In this document: positions 34,830 through 47,620 of the stretch, piece after piece
Layout of the letters: every line of letters begins with the position of its first letter
Position numbering within the stretch: position 1 is the stretch's first letter
Origin: Cunninghamia lanceolata
Lineage: Eukaryota > Streptophyta > Pinopsida > Cupressales > Cupressaceae
Assembly (NCBI GenBank): GCA_027924645.1
Contig: BSBN01000213.1
Coordinates: 30,196,501-30,260,500, forward strand
Reading direction: 5' to 3'
Length of the DNA: 64,000 nucleotides
The notes under the pieces: model-generated
The model's input: only the letters and a program-made list of their open reading frames with translations
The model's database searches: none
What the model was told of the DNA's origin: nothing
Made by a program: the position numbers and the translations under genes

Positions 34830-37050
34830 CATTCAAAGGAAAATAAACAACTTATGGAATTTAAATTAATTCTTTTGCTATGTATTAACATGATATGAAG
34901 TGAAATAAATTATCTGAGTAAAATTAGAACACCTTATTTGTTTTTCATGAAGGTATGAAAGTTTAGTGCTCCATAAGCCTTTTGTCCTTTCTGGCAAAAC
35001 TTTTAATCTAGGGAGGAAAGATATCATCAGGGCGTTTATCCGCTCAACCTCGGACCATCTAGTCCCCCATGTCATTCCTATTGGAATGACCTGGCCCTCC
35101 ACAAGAGGTATCATGAAGAGAAATCCAATGCCATCTAAGACTGGTGTTTGACCCTACATCTTCTTAGTCGGTCACACGCTATAGGTAGCTCCTAACTAGT
35201 ATGACCATCTGACTGGAAATGTATCTGGGACAAGAAAACTGACTGACACTACTTAGTGCTATTAGTGTCACCTTGGCCGAGGTCTTTCAAGTGAGTGTAA
35301 CATGACTTGATTGGTCATGTAGTTCAGTTTGTCACCCTACTCGACTTGGTTTTCAATTAAATGCATGTTTCTGTTTTAGTCTCTTGTGCTACTCCACACT
35401 GATTGTATTAGTATCATTAGTTTTTCCATCCATAAAAAGTCCCATTTCTGAGTATTGGATTTTAATTTCTAATTATTGACTTCAAGAAGAGGGTTGGCCA
35501 TTTAAGTTTTCCATTTGATGTTTTTCAGCTTTCATCCATTTCCTGCCAATTGAAGTCTAAAAATTTAGAAGTATATAAATTTATGTTCTGCCTTGTTATA
35601 ACAGTCCAAGAAGAAATCTTTTGATTTAAATTCTTCCCAAGGATTAATCTTTCCAAGCAAGAACATTTCTTGGGTTTTAGGGTCAATGAAATTGGTTATG
35701 TGCTACACGACTAGGGAAGATGAGTATTCCAGTTTAAAGACAAAAGACCGATATTCTTTTGTGGTTAAGAGTCCATGTAACTCATACAAACTTTCTTCAT
35801 GATTCATTTAATGTTTACAAATTTAAACAAGCATTATGTGGTGCAAAGAATAGACTGCCATAGAAATCTTGAAAGCTCTCTTACAAAAGTGCATGATAAT
35901 ATGGGTTTTCAATAACATGACCACCCCGCTGAAACTTGGCTCGGTGAAATTTATTCACTATTATCCTAAAGCCGCTTCTAGAATTCCATTGAAGAGTTTA
36001 GAATCACACAAAGATAGGATTGCAAGTATAGTTTTACTTTCTTGACTGGCTGCGTTTGCCAGGTTAGACAAGATTCATAAAATTTCCAAGACAGAGTCTA
36101 ATATTTGAAGAAAGAAGCCTAAAATAGTGTATTATCTTTTGCATGGTGAGCGTGAGGGTCATATTTCTCTAAGGCCACAGAATTTAAGCATTATAAAGAA
36201 TGATTGGCATGCAGATGATTTGAAAGATTTCCAATCTTACAAGATACACAGAGTTAAATCTTTATGCATGCGTTGACATATTAAATATACTGTAAAAGAG
36301 AGATGTCATGCCTGTTTTTCCACTGCATCGATTTCGTCTGTGCTATTCATATCTAAGCTTCACTTTTATCCTCTCGTTGTCTTCAGTCACTTCTACAATT
36401 TGTCTCCCGTCAGCAGACTTCTCCAACCTGGCACTGTATTTCTGATTCTAATTGCAGTCATCTCTGGTTTCCTTTACCTCCTTTCTCCAAAACCGAACAC
36501 ACCAAGCATGTCCTCCTCTAAAAAATGAACTCCAAGAACAAGAAAAATTATTTTTGAAAGAAAGGTTTCTCTCAAGATAACTTCCCACTGCTCCTGAGGG
36601 TTCACTACTTCTTCCATTTCTTTCCGCACAATAAGCCACTCCGTCATTACCATCCCTTCCCACCTTTCATCACTTAAAAGAGAATAATAACATTCAAAGT
36701 TTTGATGTTTTAATCAACCTTAGAAAATGATATATACATATATCCGAAACTATTAAAACAAACTCTAAACGCAATTCGCGGTGCTTCCATTCTACGGGAT
36801 TAACAACTTGACAAGATGGATATAGCGGTGAGTGGGTTGATAATCCCAACCCAACTTAATTTATAAAACTCTCAAACTTATGGTAATTCCCACCGCTAAG
36901 GATTTTCAACTAAACATGAAACCACAATATTAAAATATAAAGCACTTATAATGTGGCCTTGATTAAAAAGTCTAAATTTATAGAAATATGTTATTATGAT
37001 TATGAGTCCCACTGATTTAGAATACCTCAATAATTGAGGTTATTTCAATT
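34830..37050. other. Unassigned sequence with weak coding-like frames
   Basis: No known domain. On the minus strand, about 35573-35815 reads as some 80 codons with one internal stop (including EESLYELHGLLTTKEYRSFV and FIDPKTQEMFLLGKINPWEE). On the plus strand, 36340-36528 encodes a short frame with a hydrophobic segment (TVFLILIAVISGFLYLL). Either may be chance or the remains of a gene carried by an unrecognised element. Confidence 0.3.
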
Positions 37051-37723
37051 AAAAAAGGGGGGGGGAAATATTTTTCTTTTTAAACCAGAAATCTCATTCA
37101 AAGGTTTGATAGTCATGGAGAGTTTTCAAGTTGAAGATTAAGAAAATTAAAAGTGTTGAATAATAAAAAAAATGAAAAGAGATAGAGAAATATTAAATTC
37201 ATTTATGAAGAGTCGACCATCTATTATTCCTTATGGAGGTTAATAAGGTGACATTACTCAACTATTGACTTGGGCTAGGGAAATCATATACTTATTGTTG
37301 ACTTAAGGTTTACCTAACCATTTGGGTCCAGACATCCCCATCCTAGTATTGTAATGACAGTTTCGACTTACTGATGGTTTTCATATGGAACTGTGATTTT
37401 CTCTTCTTCCACCTCTCATACCTGATGATACCTTTCCTCCCCCTTCAAAGGAGATCTATCTTGCAACCACTAGGTCAAACATGAATAGTCAGTCTGATAA
37501 CATATTACAATTTGCATCTGTATTAAATAATCACAAAAACATCCATCAATGTGCTTAATTGAACCCAAACATATATATACATTGCATATGTCTATTCATC
37601 AACTGATTAACAATATATATATTTATGCATGTTCAAAGCTTGAAAATCACATCATTACATCTAAGGCACACATTACATATCCAGGTACATATCAAATAAC
37701 TAGAGCACAAGTGGGATGTAACA
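37051..37723 (-). repeat. Chromovirus 3' LTR (start certain, end not)
   Basis: The minus strand begins TGTTACATCCCACTTGTGC at 37723, next to a polypurine tract, 80-90 bases after the pol stop. This is the 3' LTR position of a chromovirus. The far end was not located; 37051 is nominal. Confidence 0.55.
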
Positions 37724-37725
37724 TA

Positions 37726-37738
37726 TCCTTCCCCTTGT
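37726..37738 (-). promoter_or_regulatory. Polypurine tract of chromovirus
   Basis: The minus strand reads ACAAGGGGAAGGA directly before the LTR start; it primes plus-strand DNA synthesis in LTR elements. Confidence 0.7.
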
Positions 37739-37815
37739 GAATCATCATCCTCGATGATTTAGTTTATCAAATAATAACAAAAGTCTTCATTGTTTAACCA
37801 AACATAAAAAGAGGT

Positions 37816-39235
37816 TCAGCTATTATAAACATTGAACAAATGAGGAAATTTTTGCTGCATTTCAGTGTAATCTTCCCAAGTGGCACTATCTTCTAAATAC
37901 TGATCCCATTGGACCTTACACTGGGCCACTTCTCTATTACGTAAGCAACGCTTACGTACCTCGACCACCTTGACTGGCTTGATCATGATTACTCTTGGGT
38001 CCTGAACCTGTAAGGAGTTCCAATCAATCATATGTGCAAAATCAGATATGTACTTTTTAAGGTAAGAAACATGGAAGACATCATGCAACCGAGCGAGAGC
38101 TGGTGGTAGAACAATTTTATAGGTGACCGGGTTGATAACTTCCAGGACCTCAAATGGTCCAACATACCGGGGTGCAAGTTTAGTGGACTTTCCAAATTTT
38201 ATGGCACCTTTATGTGGTTTAACATGTAGAAACACTTTCTCCCCCACTTCAAAAAGTCTGGGGGTTCGTTTTGCATCTGCATAACTTTTGTGTCAATCGT
38301 TAGCTTCTACTAACCTTTTTCTGATCAACTTAACTTGCTCTTCCATTTTGGAGAGCATTTCTGGACCGAGGGTTATCCTATCTTCCAGCTTATCCCAGCT
38401 GATAAGAGTTCTACACCTCCTTCCATATAGTGCCTCAAATGGTGTCATTTTTATGGATGATTGGTAAGAATTATTATATGCAAATTCAACTAAGGGAAGA
38501 TAATCTTCCCATTTGTACTATTGATCCATACAGTACATTCGAAGAAGATCTTCTAATATCTGATTGACCCTTTCTGTTTGACCATAAGTCTCAGGGTGGT
38601 AGGTAGAACTAAAGTTTAGCTGAGTACCCAGGGCTGAGAATAAAGTTTGCCAAAACCTAGATGTCATTCTAGTATCTCAGATCAGATATTATTTTCTCAG
38701 GTATACCATGCAATCGGAATATTTCTTGTACAAATTTAAGAGCAATAGTGATTGCACCATCTATTAGATTTCCTGGTATAAAGTGTGCGACTTTGGTGAG
38801 CCTGTCTACCACTACTAATATGGTATTATGTTTATTTCTGGACATGGGCAATCCCTAGATGGAGTCCATACTGATTATCTGCCACTTCCAATTGGGTACT
38901 ACATAGGGTTGTAATAATCCCGTGGGGTGCTGATGTTTTTCTTTGACTCTCTAGCATTCTAAACAACTTGCCACAAATCTCGCTCCACCCTTTTTCATCC
39001 CTTTCCAAAAATATAGAGGTTTAACATCTGCTATGAGCTTGGTAACCCCAGTGTGTCCAGAATATGGTGTAGAGTGCACTTGTTTCCAGATCAAATTCCT
39101 AAGCTCGGTATTTTTAGGTATGTACATTATACCCTAATACCTTAATAATCCGTCATTTTCAATTCTGAATCCATCATACCTTGGATCTTGAGGATCAAGT
39201 TGAAGAGCTACCGGGTTTGACACTGAACCTTGGGC
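37816..39235 (-). pseudogene. Chromovirus integrase with chromodomain, 5'-truncated
   Basis: Minus-strand order: integrase zinc finger (HSTPYSGHTGVTKLIADV ... ASCLEC, about 39090-38945), core (MSRNKHNTILVVVDRLTKVA at 38792-38851, then FRLHGIPEKIISD), and a long C-terminal frame at 37816-38247 with KLAPRYVGPFEVLEVINPVT, LHDVFHVSYLKKY and the chromodomain CKVQWDQYLEDSATWEDY, which ends at a stop 80-90 bases before the polypurine tract. Chromodomains steer integration to marked chromatin. Stops and a frameshift lie between the segments. RT, RNase H and everything upstream of about 39235 are missing. Confidence 0.88.
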
Positions 39236-39845
39236 TCATCACCAAGAGAAAACTAAGAACAACAAGAACTGAAACAAGCATTTTGGTTTTGCCAGGATGC
39301 GGGTCTATACTTCCAAATGTAAGAGAACTTAAGAACTAGGTAACTTCCCGCTTTGGAAGGCAACAAATGCAAAATATGATCTTTCATGCTATACCATACC
39401 CTTGGATAATGAAAGTTTAGCTGATGCAATCAAATGACTTAAAGGAGAAAAATAGAGCCAGACAATTTCAAGAAGAAAAGTAGCGGAAATCACTTCCTTA
39501 GTGGCTAGTAAACCAAAAATTGTTAATCCATCTGTAAGTTCAATTGAAAACAAAAACATGTCTCATGACTTGAAGGAACTTCACGTACCCACTTCGGGTT
39601 ACCGATTAATTCCTTACTCTAAATTTGAAGGGCAAGAAGAGCCCATAACTGGTAGTGATAGTAGCTCTTAGATAAGAGCTCTGTGTTAAAATCTTGTAAA
39701 AATTGTAATAAAAATTTTGTAGTGTGTAAATAAAAAAAAATAAATTTTCTTGTGTGTAACCTTGTTATGCATTTATGTGAGTAAAAATGAAAGTGTTGAG
39801 ACTAAGAGAATAGTTACTTTAACATGTTTATTTGGTGAAGAAAGG
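39236..39845. other. Junction between opposed chromovirus fragments
   Basis: Non-coding or unassigned. A plus-strand frame from 39449 to 39670 (about 71 codons, including KPKIVNPSVSSIENKNMSHD) is open but unrecognised. The last 180 bases may be the leader of the gag that follows. Confidence 0.4.
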
Positions 39846-41074
39846 ATGGCTCATATACCTGAAGGTAGGGGAGAGACCAAGCCCCCAGAGACCTCTGCCG
39901 CCAAGTTAGATAGACTCTTACAGATGCTGCAAGATACTCAGACTAGACTCCAATAGTTAGAGTAGAGAGATGATAGACACATCAGAAATCAAGATGAAGA
40001 ACATGAGTCTAGAGCTAGAGACGTAAATTCTAAAAATAATCACAATCGTCAAACTGAAAATGAAGAACACACTTTAACCCAGCCTGGTAAAGATAAGTCA
40101 ATACGTGGTATTATCTCTGATGAAATGAAGAAAGTAAAACCCCCTCAATATGATGGATCTGAAGCAGGTGATGCTGCTAAGGCTTGGTTAACCAGTATGG
40201 AAAAGTATTTTGAAATAAGAGATTATACATAAAATATGAAGGTTGTGTGGGGAGCTTATCAGCTAACTGGAGAAGCTACCAGTTGGTGGGAGAATAAAAA
40301 GGCAGAATTGGGTTGGACATCTGCGAACATGTCATGGGATCAATTTGTGGAATTCTTTAGACAACGGTGGCTACCTCAATTATTTTTTGAACAGAAGTTA
40401 ACAGATTTCCAAGAGTTGAGACAAGGTGAACTCTTAGTGCATGCTTACTGGGAGAAGTTCACCCGCTTACTTAAATATGTTCTCCAATTTCAAAAGGATG
40501 AGAAATATAAAATCAAGAAATTTATCATGGGACTCAATAACCGTATCGGTGGGTCAGTAGATGTGTTGGCACCCATTACCATGAATGAAGCCTATGAAAA
40601 GGCTATGAGACAGGAGCAGAAGCTTAAGAAAGATGACTCCATAAGAGATAGAAATAGAAAGAGGAGAAATTAGACATAGAGTTCTCAACCCTTCAAGAAG
40701 AGAGGAGGTAATTTCAATTACAGGAACATAGATTCAAAAGGAAACAAAGGGAGCCGCAGGATCAACCAAGAGACAGAAGGAGTTTTGACAAGTTTAGGAG
40801 AAACAATGAAGAGTATAATAAAGGAACGGAGAGGAGAGGACCCCCAGGGGGATGTTTTACTTGTAAAGGTGAACATTATGCCAACCAATGCCCCACAAGA
40901 GGTCAAGGAGGACAACCGCAGAAGAACCCTCTACCTTCCCAATAGGCAGCATTTTAGCAGAGGATTCACGCTGTAGTGGACAATAGGTAGGCAAAGTATC
41001 AATTTACTCCTGTAGAAGTTCCAGGTATGCTATATGGAAATCCTATAACTATACTCATAGATACAGGAGCTTCA
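39846..41074 (+). pseudogene. Chromovirus gag and protease start, 3'-truncated
   Basis: From MAHIPEGRGETKPPETSA the translation runs through a charged linker to the gag capsid domain (PPQYDGSEAGDAAKAWLTSM, then LTGEATSWWENKKAELGW, FFRQRWLPQLFFEQKLTDFQ and MGLNNRI). The knuckle at 40853-40891 reads CFTCKGEHYANQC, one residue short between the second Cys and the His. Protease begins with ITILIDTGASF at 41045-41077 and then runs straight into giant-LTR sequence. Stops near 39957, 40232 and 40670 plus a frameshift before the knuckle make it inactive. It points the opposite way to the pol fragment next to it. Confidence 0.88.
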
Positions 41075-41664
41075 TTTGCATAGAGCATCTTTTTGGGGAA
41101 TCTTTATTCAAAAATAAAATTAAAAAAACATTTATTTGCCTCTATCCCACTTTCCCACTCAACCCACTATTTTCTAATTTTAGCCCTTAAAATAACTAAC
41201 ACAATAAAAACTCTCATGAAATAATTTAAAAAGATTCCCTATCATTATTTTAGACAACACACTAGCTATAAATAAAGGAAATGATCTAATTTATTTTCTA
41301 AAGAAAATAATTTAAACACATATGCATACACACATTCATTTTAAAATATTTATCATTTAAGAAAAATCAAATATTTTTCTATGTGTGTGATAGATTCCCA
41401 TCACAAACATTCACTTCTTGACAACTAGACTCTCTCTTTGATGATACTCTCTCTTGTGCGAGAGAGCACCGAATTATGCATGTTTCACTCATTGAAACAA
41501 CACCAAGTAATTAGTCCTTGTCAGTAAATAAAATAGTAATCAAACAATATTAATTTTAATTTAAAATGATTGAAATTCACAATGATCAATTATTTCCAAA
41601 GATTTATTATCAAAATAATTAACAATAACTTAAATTAAGTATTAATAAATTTAGGGTCGTGACA
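41075..41664 (-). repeat. Giant element 3' LTR, part 2
   Basis: Aligns with 56077-56757 (gcatagagcatctttttgggg against gcataaagcatcttttccggg) and ends GGGTCGTGACA at 41664. The spot matching the long CT run of the other LTR holds only short CT/GA runs here. Confidence 0.9.
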
Positions 41665-41679
41665 TCCTTCCTCTCTTGG
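41665..41679 (-). promoter_or_regulatory. Polypurine tract of the giant element
   Basis: The minus strand reads CCAAGAGAGGAAGGA directly before TGTCACGACCC, the LTR start. Confidence 0.8.
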
Positions 41680-42993
41680 AAGAGTCATCATCTCGATGCT
41701 CTTAAGTTCAAGGTTAAACGATTAATAAATTCATAAGGAAAATTACCATACCTTCTTCTAACCTATTTTACCTTAGCGTTACGCTTTGTTCACCTGACCA
41801 GGATGTCGATTACTTCAAAGGTATATGTTAGCTCATAACTACAGAATCTCTGTATCTAACAATCAAACACTTGCACAAGTTGTTAAAACATTCATAGGTA
41901 AAGTTCAAATAACCCTTTTGACTAAAGCTAGTCACTGTCCAATTAATTCATAAGCACAAACTAGATTCCATAAAACTTTTATAGCTAGGTCAAGCAAAAA
42001 AAAAAGATAAAATTATTAATTCTCATTTACATCTTAATCACCTAAAATGTATTACTTGTACAAAGCAATCAAAGCATACAAGACTTCATAATATTCCATC
42101 ATTCTTAAACATCAAGAATCTTTGCCTTGTCTTCAAGACAAAAGATGACAACTCAAACCAATTGAGTTCTAATTCTATGTCGTCGACATAAGACCCTTAA
42201 TGCAACTTAATTTTGCATTCCTTAAGGATTTGATGGGTTCTTCTTGAACCATGCCTGCATCTTGAAGCAGAAAAATTGAATAGGTGTTGCTTCAAAAATA
42301 GCTTGCCTATTTTCTATTATAGCATGGGTATTCTTCCTTTGCTTGCAGCCAAGATCACCCCCACAACCATAATATCCATCTCTAGGTCCTTCTTTCTCTT
42401 GTCAAAAAATACTGAAGGTTGATTAATAACATCTTACCCCTTTTTTGATTTTCCTTCCTGAATTCAGTCCATACTACTTTTACATCATCAGAGAGATCTC
42501 TCATATCAGAAAATTTCTCTATTTAAATTATCTCAGCTTCTACACCTTATTTCTCATGATTTTACTTTTCCTGACCCTCTTGGCTTGCTCTAGTGTCAAA
42601 AGAAGATTCAAAATCTATTTCGATTAATCATGTTGTTCATTTCTTGGTTCGACATGATGATCAAAATTCCTTGTTTACACCATGCCATCCCCTTCACTAG
42701 ATAATCTTACAAAAAGGAAAACAAAACTAAATCAAGCAAAACACAAGGCTCCAGAGTTGAACATAGAGCACTTTGATTTATCAATCAAACAATATATATT
42801 CCTCTACCTGGTTCTGAATTGAACCATCTACAAAATAAACAAGATTCCAACACATCTAAGAAATATTCAACCCAAAATTATGGTCTTAAAATCATTCGAT
42901 GCACTTGAACTATCAGGCCATCTGACAGGTTTAGGTTCATATAATGCAACCTTAAGCGTAGAAGACTCCAGGCCCTAGTACTAAACCTAGCAT
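41680..42993 (-). other. Internal region of the giant element, no known domain
   Basis: Only about 1.3 kb between polypurine tract and PBS. A minus-strand frame near 42490-42390 reads MRDLSDDVKVVWTEFRKENQ before losing frame, hinting at a gag-like relic that I cannot place. No protease, RT or integrase. Confidence 0.6.
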
Positions 42994-43005
42994 GCTTTGA
43001 TACCA
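42994..43005 (-). promoter_or_regulatory. Primer binding site of the giant element
   Basis: The minus strand reads TGGTATCAAAGC two bases after the LTR end; complementary to initiator Met tRNA with one change. Confidence 0.8.
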
Positions 43006-43242
43006 TATGTAAAGACCACACATATCTATACAATAAAATATAGCATAAAAGAGTAAAATTAAAATTTTTACTTAAATATAATTTTATTCCATAACAATAT
43101 TCCAACATGAATATTACAACAAGCTAGTGAACATAGCTTAATAAAAACATTAGGACTAAGTCCTTTACATCATCATAGCTAAAAGCCCTTAATATAATAC
43201 TTCAATATAACAAATATTATTTGTCTGAGTCTAGATATCATC

Positions 43243-43244
<2 letters not shown>

Positions 43245-43309
<65 letters not shown>
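43245..43309. repeat. (GA)n microsatellite in the 5' LTR
   Basis: About 65 bases of uninterrupted GA. The matching place in the other LTR (near 32057-32073) has only gatgaaagagagaac, so the run grew after insertion. Confidence 0.97.
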
Positions 43310-43311
<2 letters not shown>

Positions 43312-44966
43312 GATTTTCCACCCATCCATGAAGCTTATGCTTCCCCAACATTACTATAAAATAGGGGAAACCCGACCCTTCACGAGTGGTCTAGCAATAA
43401 GAAGTGGCAAGCATGATGGAATTTGGTGCAGCATGATATCTCTAACATTTAAGAAAATAGTAGTCTATTGCAAATGAACATATATCATGATATGGAAAAG
43501 TTTAAATAAATCAAATAAGTACAAATACTAAATTTGATTGCACAAGCTTTAGCCAAAGCATCTTTTGAAAGCTGATGGCGGAAGGTAGGCTAGAAAAAGT
43601 AACCCACCCTTCTCTAAAACCCCATATTTGACACACGTCCAAGACCCAACTAATTAGCTTAATAAATCTAATCACTATGCTAAAAAGGAAAGTATATTCC
43701 TAGTTTATCCACTTAAACAAGGATTAGAAAAGAATTCTCTTTGCACCTTAATTATAATGAGCATGTAAGTATGTAGAGGATTGTAAGATTATCAGAGTTT
43801 AAACCATCATAAATATAATTTTCCTCTTAAGATACAACTCAAACAAGGTTGTAAAGATTACTCCTTTAAAGCAATATAGAGAATTATAAATTCAAAGCCA
43901 TCTATCATCATTCACATAAATTCTAAGTATATTTATCTAAAATCGTAAAAATATTCAAATCTAAGATAGAACATTTACTTTCTAATCTAGTTTCAAACTC
44001 ATAATAGTAAAATAGATCGTTTGTTAAAAAGTTATTAATACTTCTTCAACTATCTTATAAGTTCTACCAAATTTATTTATCCAAGGAATTTTAAATCAAT
44101 CTAACTAAGATATATATAAAATACACTGAACCATTATTTTCAAAGCTAGATTCATTTTATTTTCTTATCTAAGATCATGAAATATTCATAACTAAGATAA
44201 AATAATTACTTTCTATTCTTGATTCGAATTTACATATAAAAGATCTTCGTTGCTATAAAGAATTTTGGTATAATTTAAGATAGTGTGAAGATAACTATTG
44301 ATCCTTTTGTGTAAAAACATATTCTTAATACAAAGATAAAAGACATATACTTGCAAGCATTCATGTGTCCTAACTTATCACCTGACTATGGAATTCAAAG
44401 TATGAATATTAAATATGGTTATAAATTATGAGAAGAGGCGAGTTTGGATGTAGACAACAACTCCACACAAGCGAGTAATAACTACTTCTAAAATTGGTTG
44501 CCAGCATGGTAAAGGAATCCTTCCATATAAGTCTTTTGGTCTTTAGATCAAGCATAGAAAATGAACAATACTAGTAAAAATATGAGATATGAGTTGACAA
44601 ATCGAGGCACTATGCATATATTTGTTTAGTATTAAAATTACTGAAAATAGATCTTGGCACTAGGGAAAAACATAAGGAGACATCACCTAAGGAGTGTTGA
44701 ATAAACAATGGAAGTCAATTTAAAAGGGTAGAAGTAAGCATACGAACTGTTTAACAAATCGCCTCAAAGAGATGTCCTCTTAATAAATGCAAAGTTGCAG
44801 TCCAATATATAATAAGGGTTGTTAAAATTACACAAGGCATCTAAATACAATAAGTGTAGAGTCTACCCAAATGGAGGCACAAACTAATGATCTAGTTTAA
44901 AGAATCCATTGACAAATACCATGAGCATACAAATTGATTTTATGGATTCCTTGAAATCATTCAGTG

Positions 44967-44971
44967 ATAAG
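44967..44971. repeat. Target site duplication ATAAG (left)
   Basis: ATAAG at 44967-44971 and 55104-55108; the uninterrupted LTR copy has one ggataagaaa here (near 33716). Confidence 0.92.
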
Positions 44972-45906
44972 TGTTATATCGTAAAAAGTTTCCCTAGGAC
45001 TTTTTACCTCCTAGTTTAGCTCCTAGGTCCCCTTAATTTAATCATGCATATTTAAAACTTATCCTAGAGCAATTTCCCCCAAAACCCATGACAAATGGGG
45101 CTTAGGGGTCCATATTTAATGCTAATCAAGACTTAAAATTGTACCCTAGCCTTGGGCACCTGTGCCCTGATCTAGGCATATTTTGTCAGGACCTAAATTT
45201 AAGTTATCGGTATAGGACCTTTAAAAAGGTTTCCCTTTGTCATCCTTTTCAATTTGAATTACAAAAGCTTAATGAGAATGCATATATAAACATGTTTAGG
45301 ACTTCATTTTAAACCAACATGGATAATGCAAACTTGTAATATTGAGCTAAGGGATTTCAAGGCATTCATTATGCTGCAGAGCAGACTTGTGTTGTTATTG
45401 TGTTTGTTTGTTGTAGATTTGGCTTCATCAATCCATCTCCTCATGGTGTGAAAGATATTCATTCTCCGTGAGGGTTTCAATTCCAAGGTGACATCTATTT
45501 GTATTTCAATCAATCTATTTCATCATTTGTGTTTGCCTCTGTCCACCAAGGACACACACTCTATCTGACAACGGTGTTGGAAGGCTTGAATGCCATTCCA
45601 AGGCTTGATTGAGGCAAGCTCCTAAACACCATAACCCCTAAACCCCTCTTTGTGATTGCAGGTTATAGGTGCAGGAGTTTGTGAAGTGAGTTGTACAGAA
45701 GTTGAGTAAAGGATATAGATTTAGGATGTGAGAAGAAATTATAGAAAACCTAACCTACTGGACTAGGGTACCTGCCCCGTAGTCCTCTCGACTGGCATCT
45801 CTAGAAACATTGAAGTAGGTTGTAGTCTTACACACCTCACTGTCCTAGATCTACTAAAAAACTACCTTGTTGGATTAGGGCACCCACCCCAGTGTCCCTA
45901 AAGTTT

Positions 45907-45911
45907 ATGTC
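45907..45911. repeat. Target site duplication ATGTC (left of Gypsy-2)
   Basis: ATGTC here and CTGTC at 52294-52298 flank Gypsy-2 when the LTR start is taken as TGGTGTAGG; one of five bases differs. Confidence 0.6.
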
Positions 45912-46253
45912 TGGTGTAGGAACACCTCAAAAATCATGTTTTAGTTTGTAATAAGGTCTATTTGACCAATGCATTTCCATTTTTAGTTTGTAGCTAGGTC
46001 TATTTTGTAAAGTCCCAAGTGACTTAGGGGAAATTTGTCAAGTTGTAATCGCATAATGCTAAAAATAGCAATAATGCCAAAATAAGGCAGTAGGGTAGTT
46101 TTGGTCAGTTGTCTCCTAGCCACTTGGATTGTTCTCCCAGCCGCTTGGAGCTAGTGTGGTTACTACTCAGGGTGAGTTGTTAAATGCCCAGAAGTATGAA
46201 CTGAATGATGATTATTGTAACCAGATCGAATGTAATTGACTGTGCTCAGGAGA

Positions 46254-46259
46254 AATAAA
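46254..46259 (+). promoter_or_regulatory. Putative LTR polyadenylation signal
   Basis: AATAAA in aggagaaataaagcaatt, repeated in the 3' LTR at 51797-51802 and in the Gypsy-1 5' LTR near 5290. It lies upstream of the stem-loop. Confidence 0.45.
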
Positions 46260-46369
46260 GCAATTATGTTCTGTCAATTAGTTTTTTTGTTTCCTGTAAC
46301 TGTAGATTGCGCAACTGTAGATTTCTATTCATTTTGCATTTTCCATTGTTGCCGTATGTCACTGTGAAG

Positions 46370-46408
46370 CATTCCACTGGTGAGATTTCTGTCAAAATTA
46401 GTGGAATG
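46370..46408. repeat. LTR stem-loop, Gypsy-2 5' LTR
   Basis: CATTCCACT...AGTGGAATG outer stem; the inner GATTTC arm faces AAAATT here, so the inner stem is damaged. Confidence 0.8.
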
Positions 46409-46753
46409 GCTTCAATGTATCAGTATTCATTTTGTTCTTTGTTTTGTTTTTCCTGTTCAATAGTGCAGATGATCTGGATCAAGGGTTTCACGTAGTAAAA
46501 TGACCTAGCATCTCCATGTGCTAGGGTTCGCAGGAGGAAAGCTCTGCGACGGCGTTTCAGCGAATCGACCAAAGATTTCAAGCGTCATTGACAGAATGAG
46601 CCTTGCAAAAGGGGCAAATACCATTGGAGTGTTGGAGAAGAAGAAGAAACTTGGCCGATGGAGTGATTCAGTGGTTCAGTTGTTAGTTATTCGCCTGTGA
46701 AAAAAAAATTAAGGCATCGGTCTATGGTATCCGCTGTGCACTCCCCATCATAT

Positions 46754-46766
46754 TGGTATCAAAGCC
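46754..46766 (+). promoter_or_regulatory. Gypsy-2 primer binding site
   Basis: TGGTATCAAAGCC, three bases after the LTR; complementary to initiator Met tRNA. Confidence 0.85.
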
Positions 46767-46878
46767 TGAAAAATATTTGGTTTGCAAATCGAATTGAGGA
46801 TTTGCAAGAGTGTTGGCATTTGGGTGTTGTCTATGAATGTTTATGTTAGACAAAGAAAGCAAGACATAGGCGGAGAGG

Positions 46879-47620
46879 ATGCCTCCCAAAAGTATGTCGC
46901 AGGATGCCGTTAAGAAGCTGATCGAGGAGATGCTTGCATCTAAGTTGGGGGAGTTCAAGTAGTCCAAAGGCAAAGAGAGGGAAGATGAAAGTGACAGTGA
47001 TGAAGGCGATGCGGAAATTGTCAAAACTAGTAAAAAGATAGAGGAGATACCAGCAGACCAGAGGGCATTTTTAAATGCATTAAAGTCAGTCAATAGGGAC
47101 ACCATAGATGGGTTGCCTATGTATAGTGGAAGTATGGAAGCTAAAGAGGTGATTGATTGGATTGAGGCATTGAACAATCATTTTGAATATAAAGAAATCC
47201 CTAATGATAAGAGGGTTAAGTTGGCAAAGGCAAGATTGCAGGGATCTGCTCTTGCATGGTGGAATTATGAACAAGGAGAGAGAGTCAAGGAGGGGAAGAA
47301 TATGATAACCTCCTGGGAAAGGATGAAGACCAAACTCAAGGCATAGTTCTTACCGCTAGACTATGATGTGCAGATGTATAAGAAATTACAGAACCTCAGG
47401 CAGAGAGACCTTGATGTGAATGCATACACACAAGAGTTTCATAAACTCAGTCTTAGATCAAAGAGACAAGAAGAAGAGTCAGAGAAGGTGGCTAGGTACT
47501 TGAATGGCCTAAGGATGAACATCCAAGATGAGATCAGTATCTTAGCACTAGACACAGTGAACAAGTGTTTCCAAATGGCCTTAAGGGCTGAACAGAAGAT
47601 AAAGAGGAAGATTGAGTAGA
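46879..47620 (+). pseudogene. Gypsy-2 Gag capsid region
   Basis: Starts MPPKSMSQDAVKKLIEEMLA. After a charged linker it continues as the retrotransposon gag domain (YSGSMEAKEVIDWIEALNNH, LQGSALAWWNYEQGERVKEG, then QRDLDVNAYTQEFHKLSLRS and ALRAEQKIKRK). Stops at about 46960 and 47344 split it; at 47344 TAG stands where Gypsy-1 has CAA. It would assemble the particle that packages element RNA. Confidence 0.9.

Larger units (their letters stand above)
43008..44971 (-). repeat. Giant element 5' LTR, part 1
   Basis: Aligns with 31813 to about 33720. Interrupted after ATAAG (44967-44971) by the TGTTA element and resumes at 55109. Confidence 0.9.
45912..46750 (+). repeat. Gypsy-2 5' LTR (839 bp)
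   Basis: tggTGTAGGAACACC...CTCCCCATCA. Contains the AATAAA signal at 46254-46259 and the stem-loop at 46370-46408. Confidence 0.93.

Noticed and set aside
46518..46700. Short plus-strand frame repeated in both Gypsy-2 LTRs (also at 52060-52242)
   Set aside because: Both copies are simply LTR sequence ahead of the PBS; no known LTR-encoded protein in this family and no conservation test is possible here.
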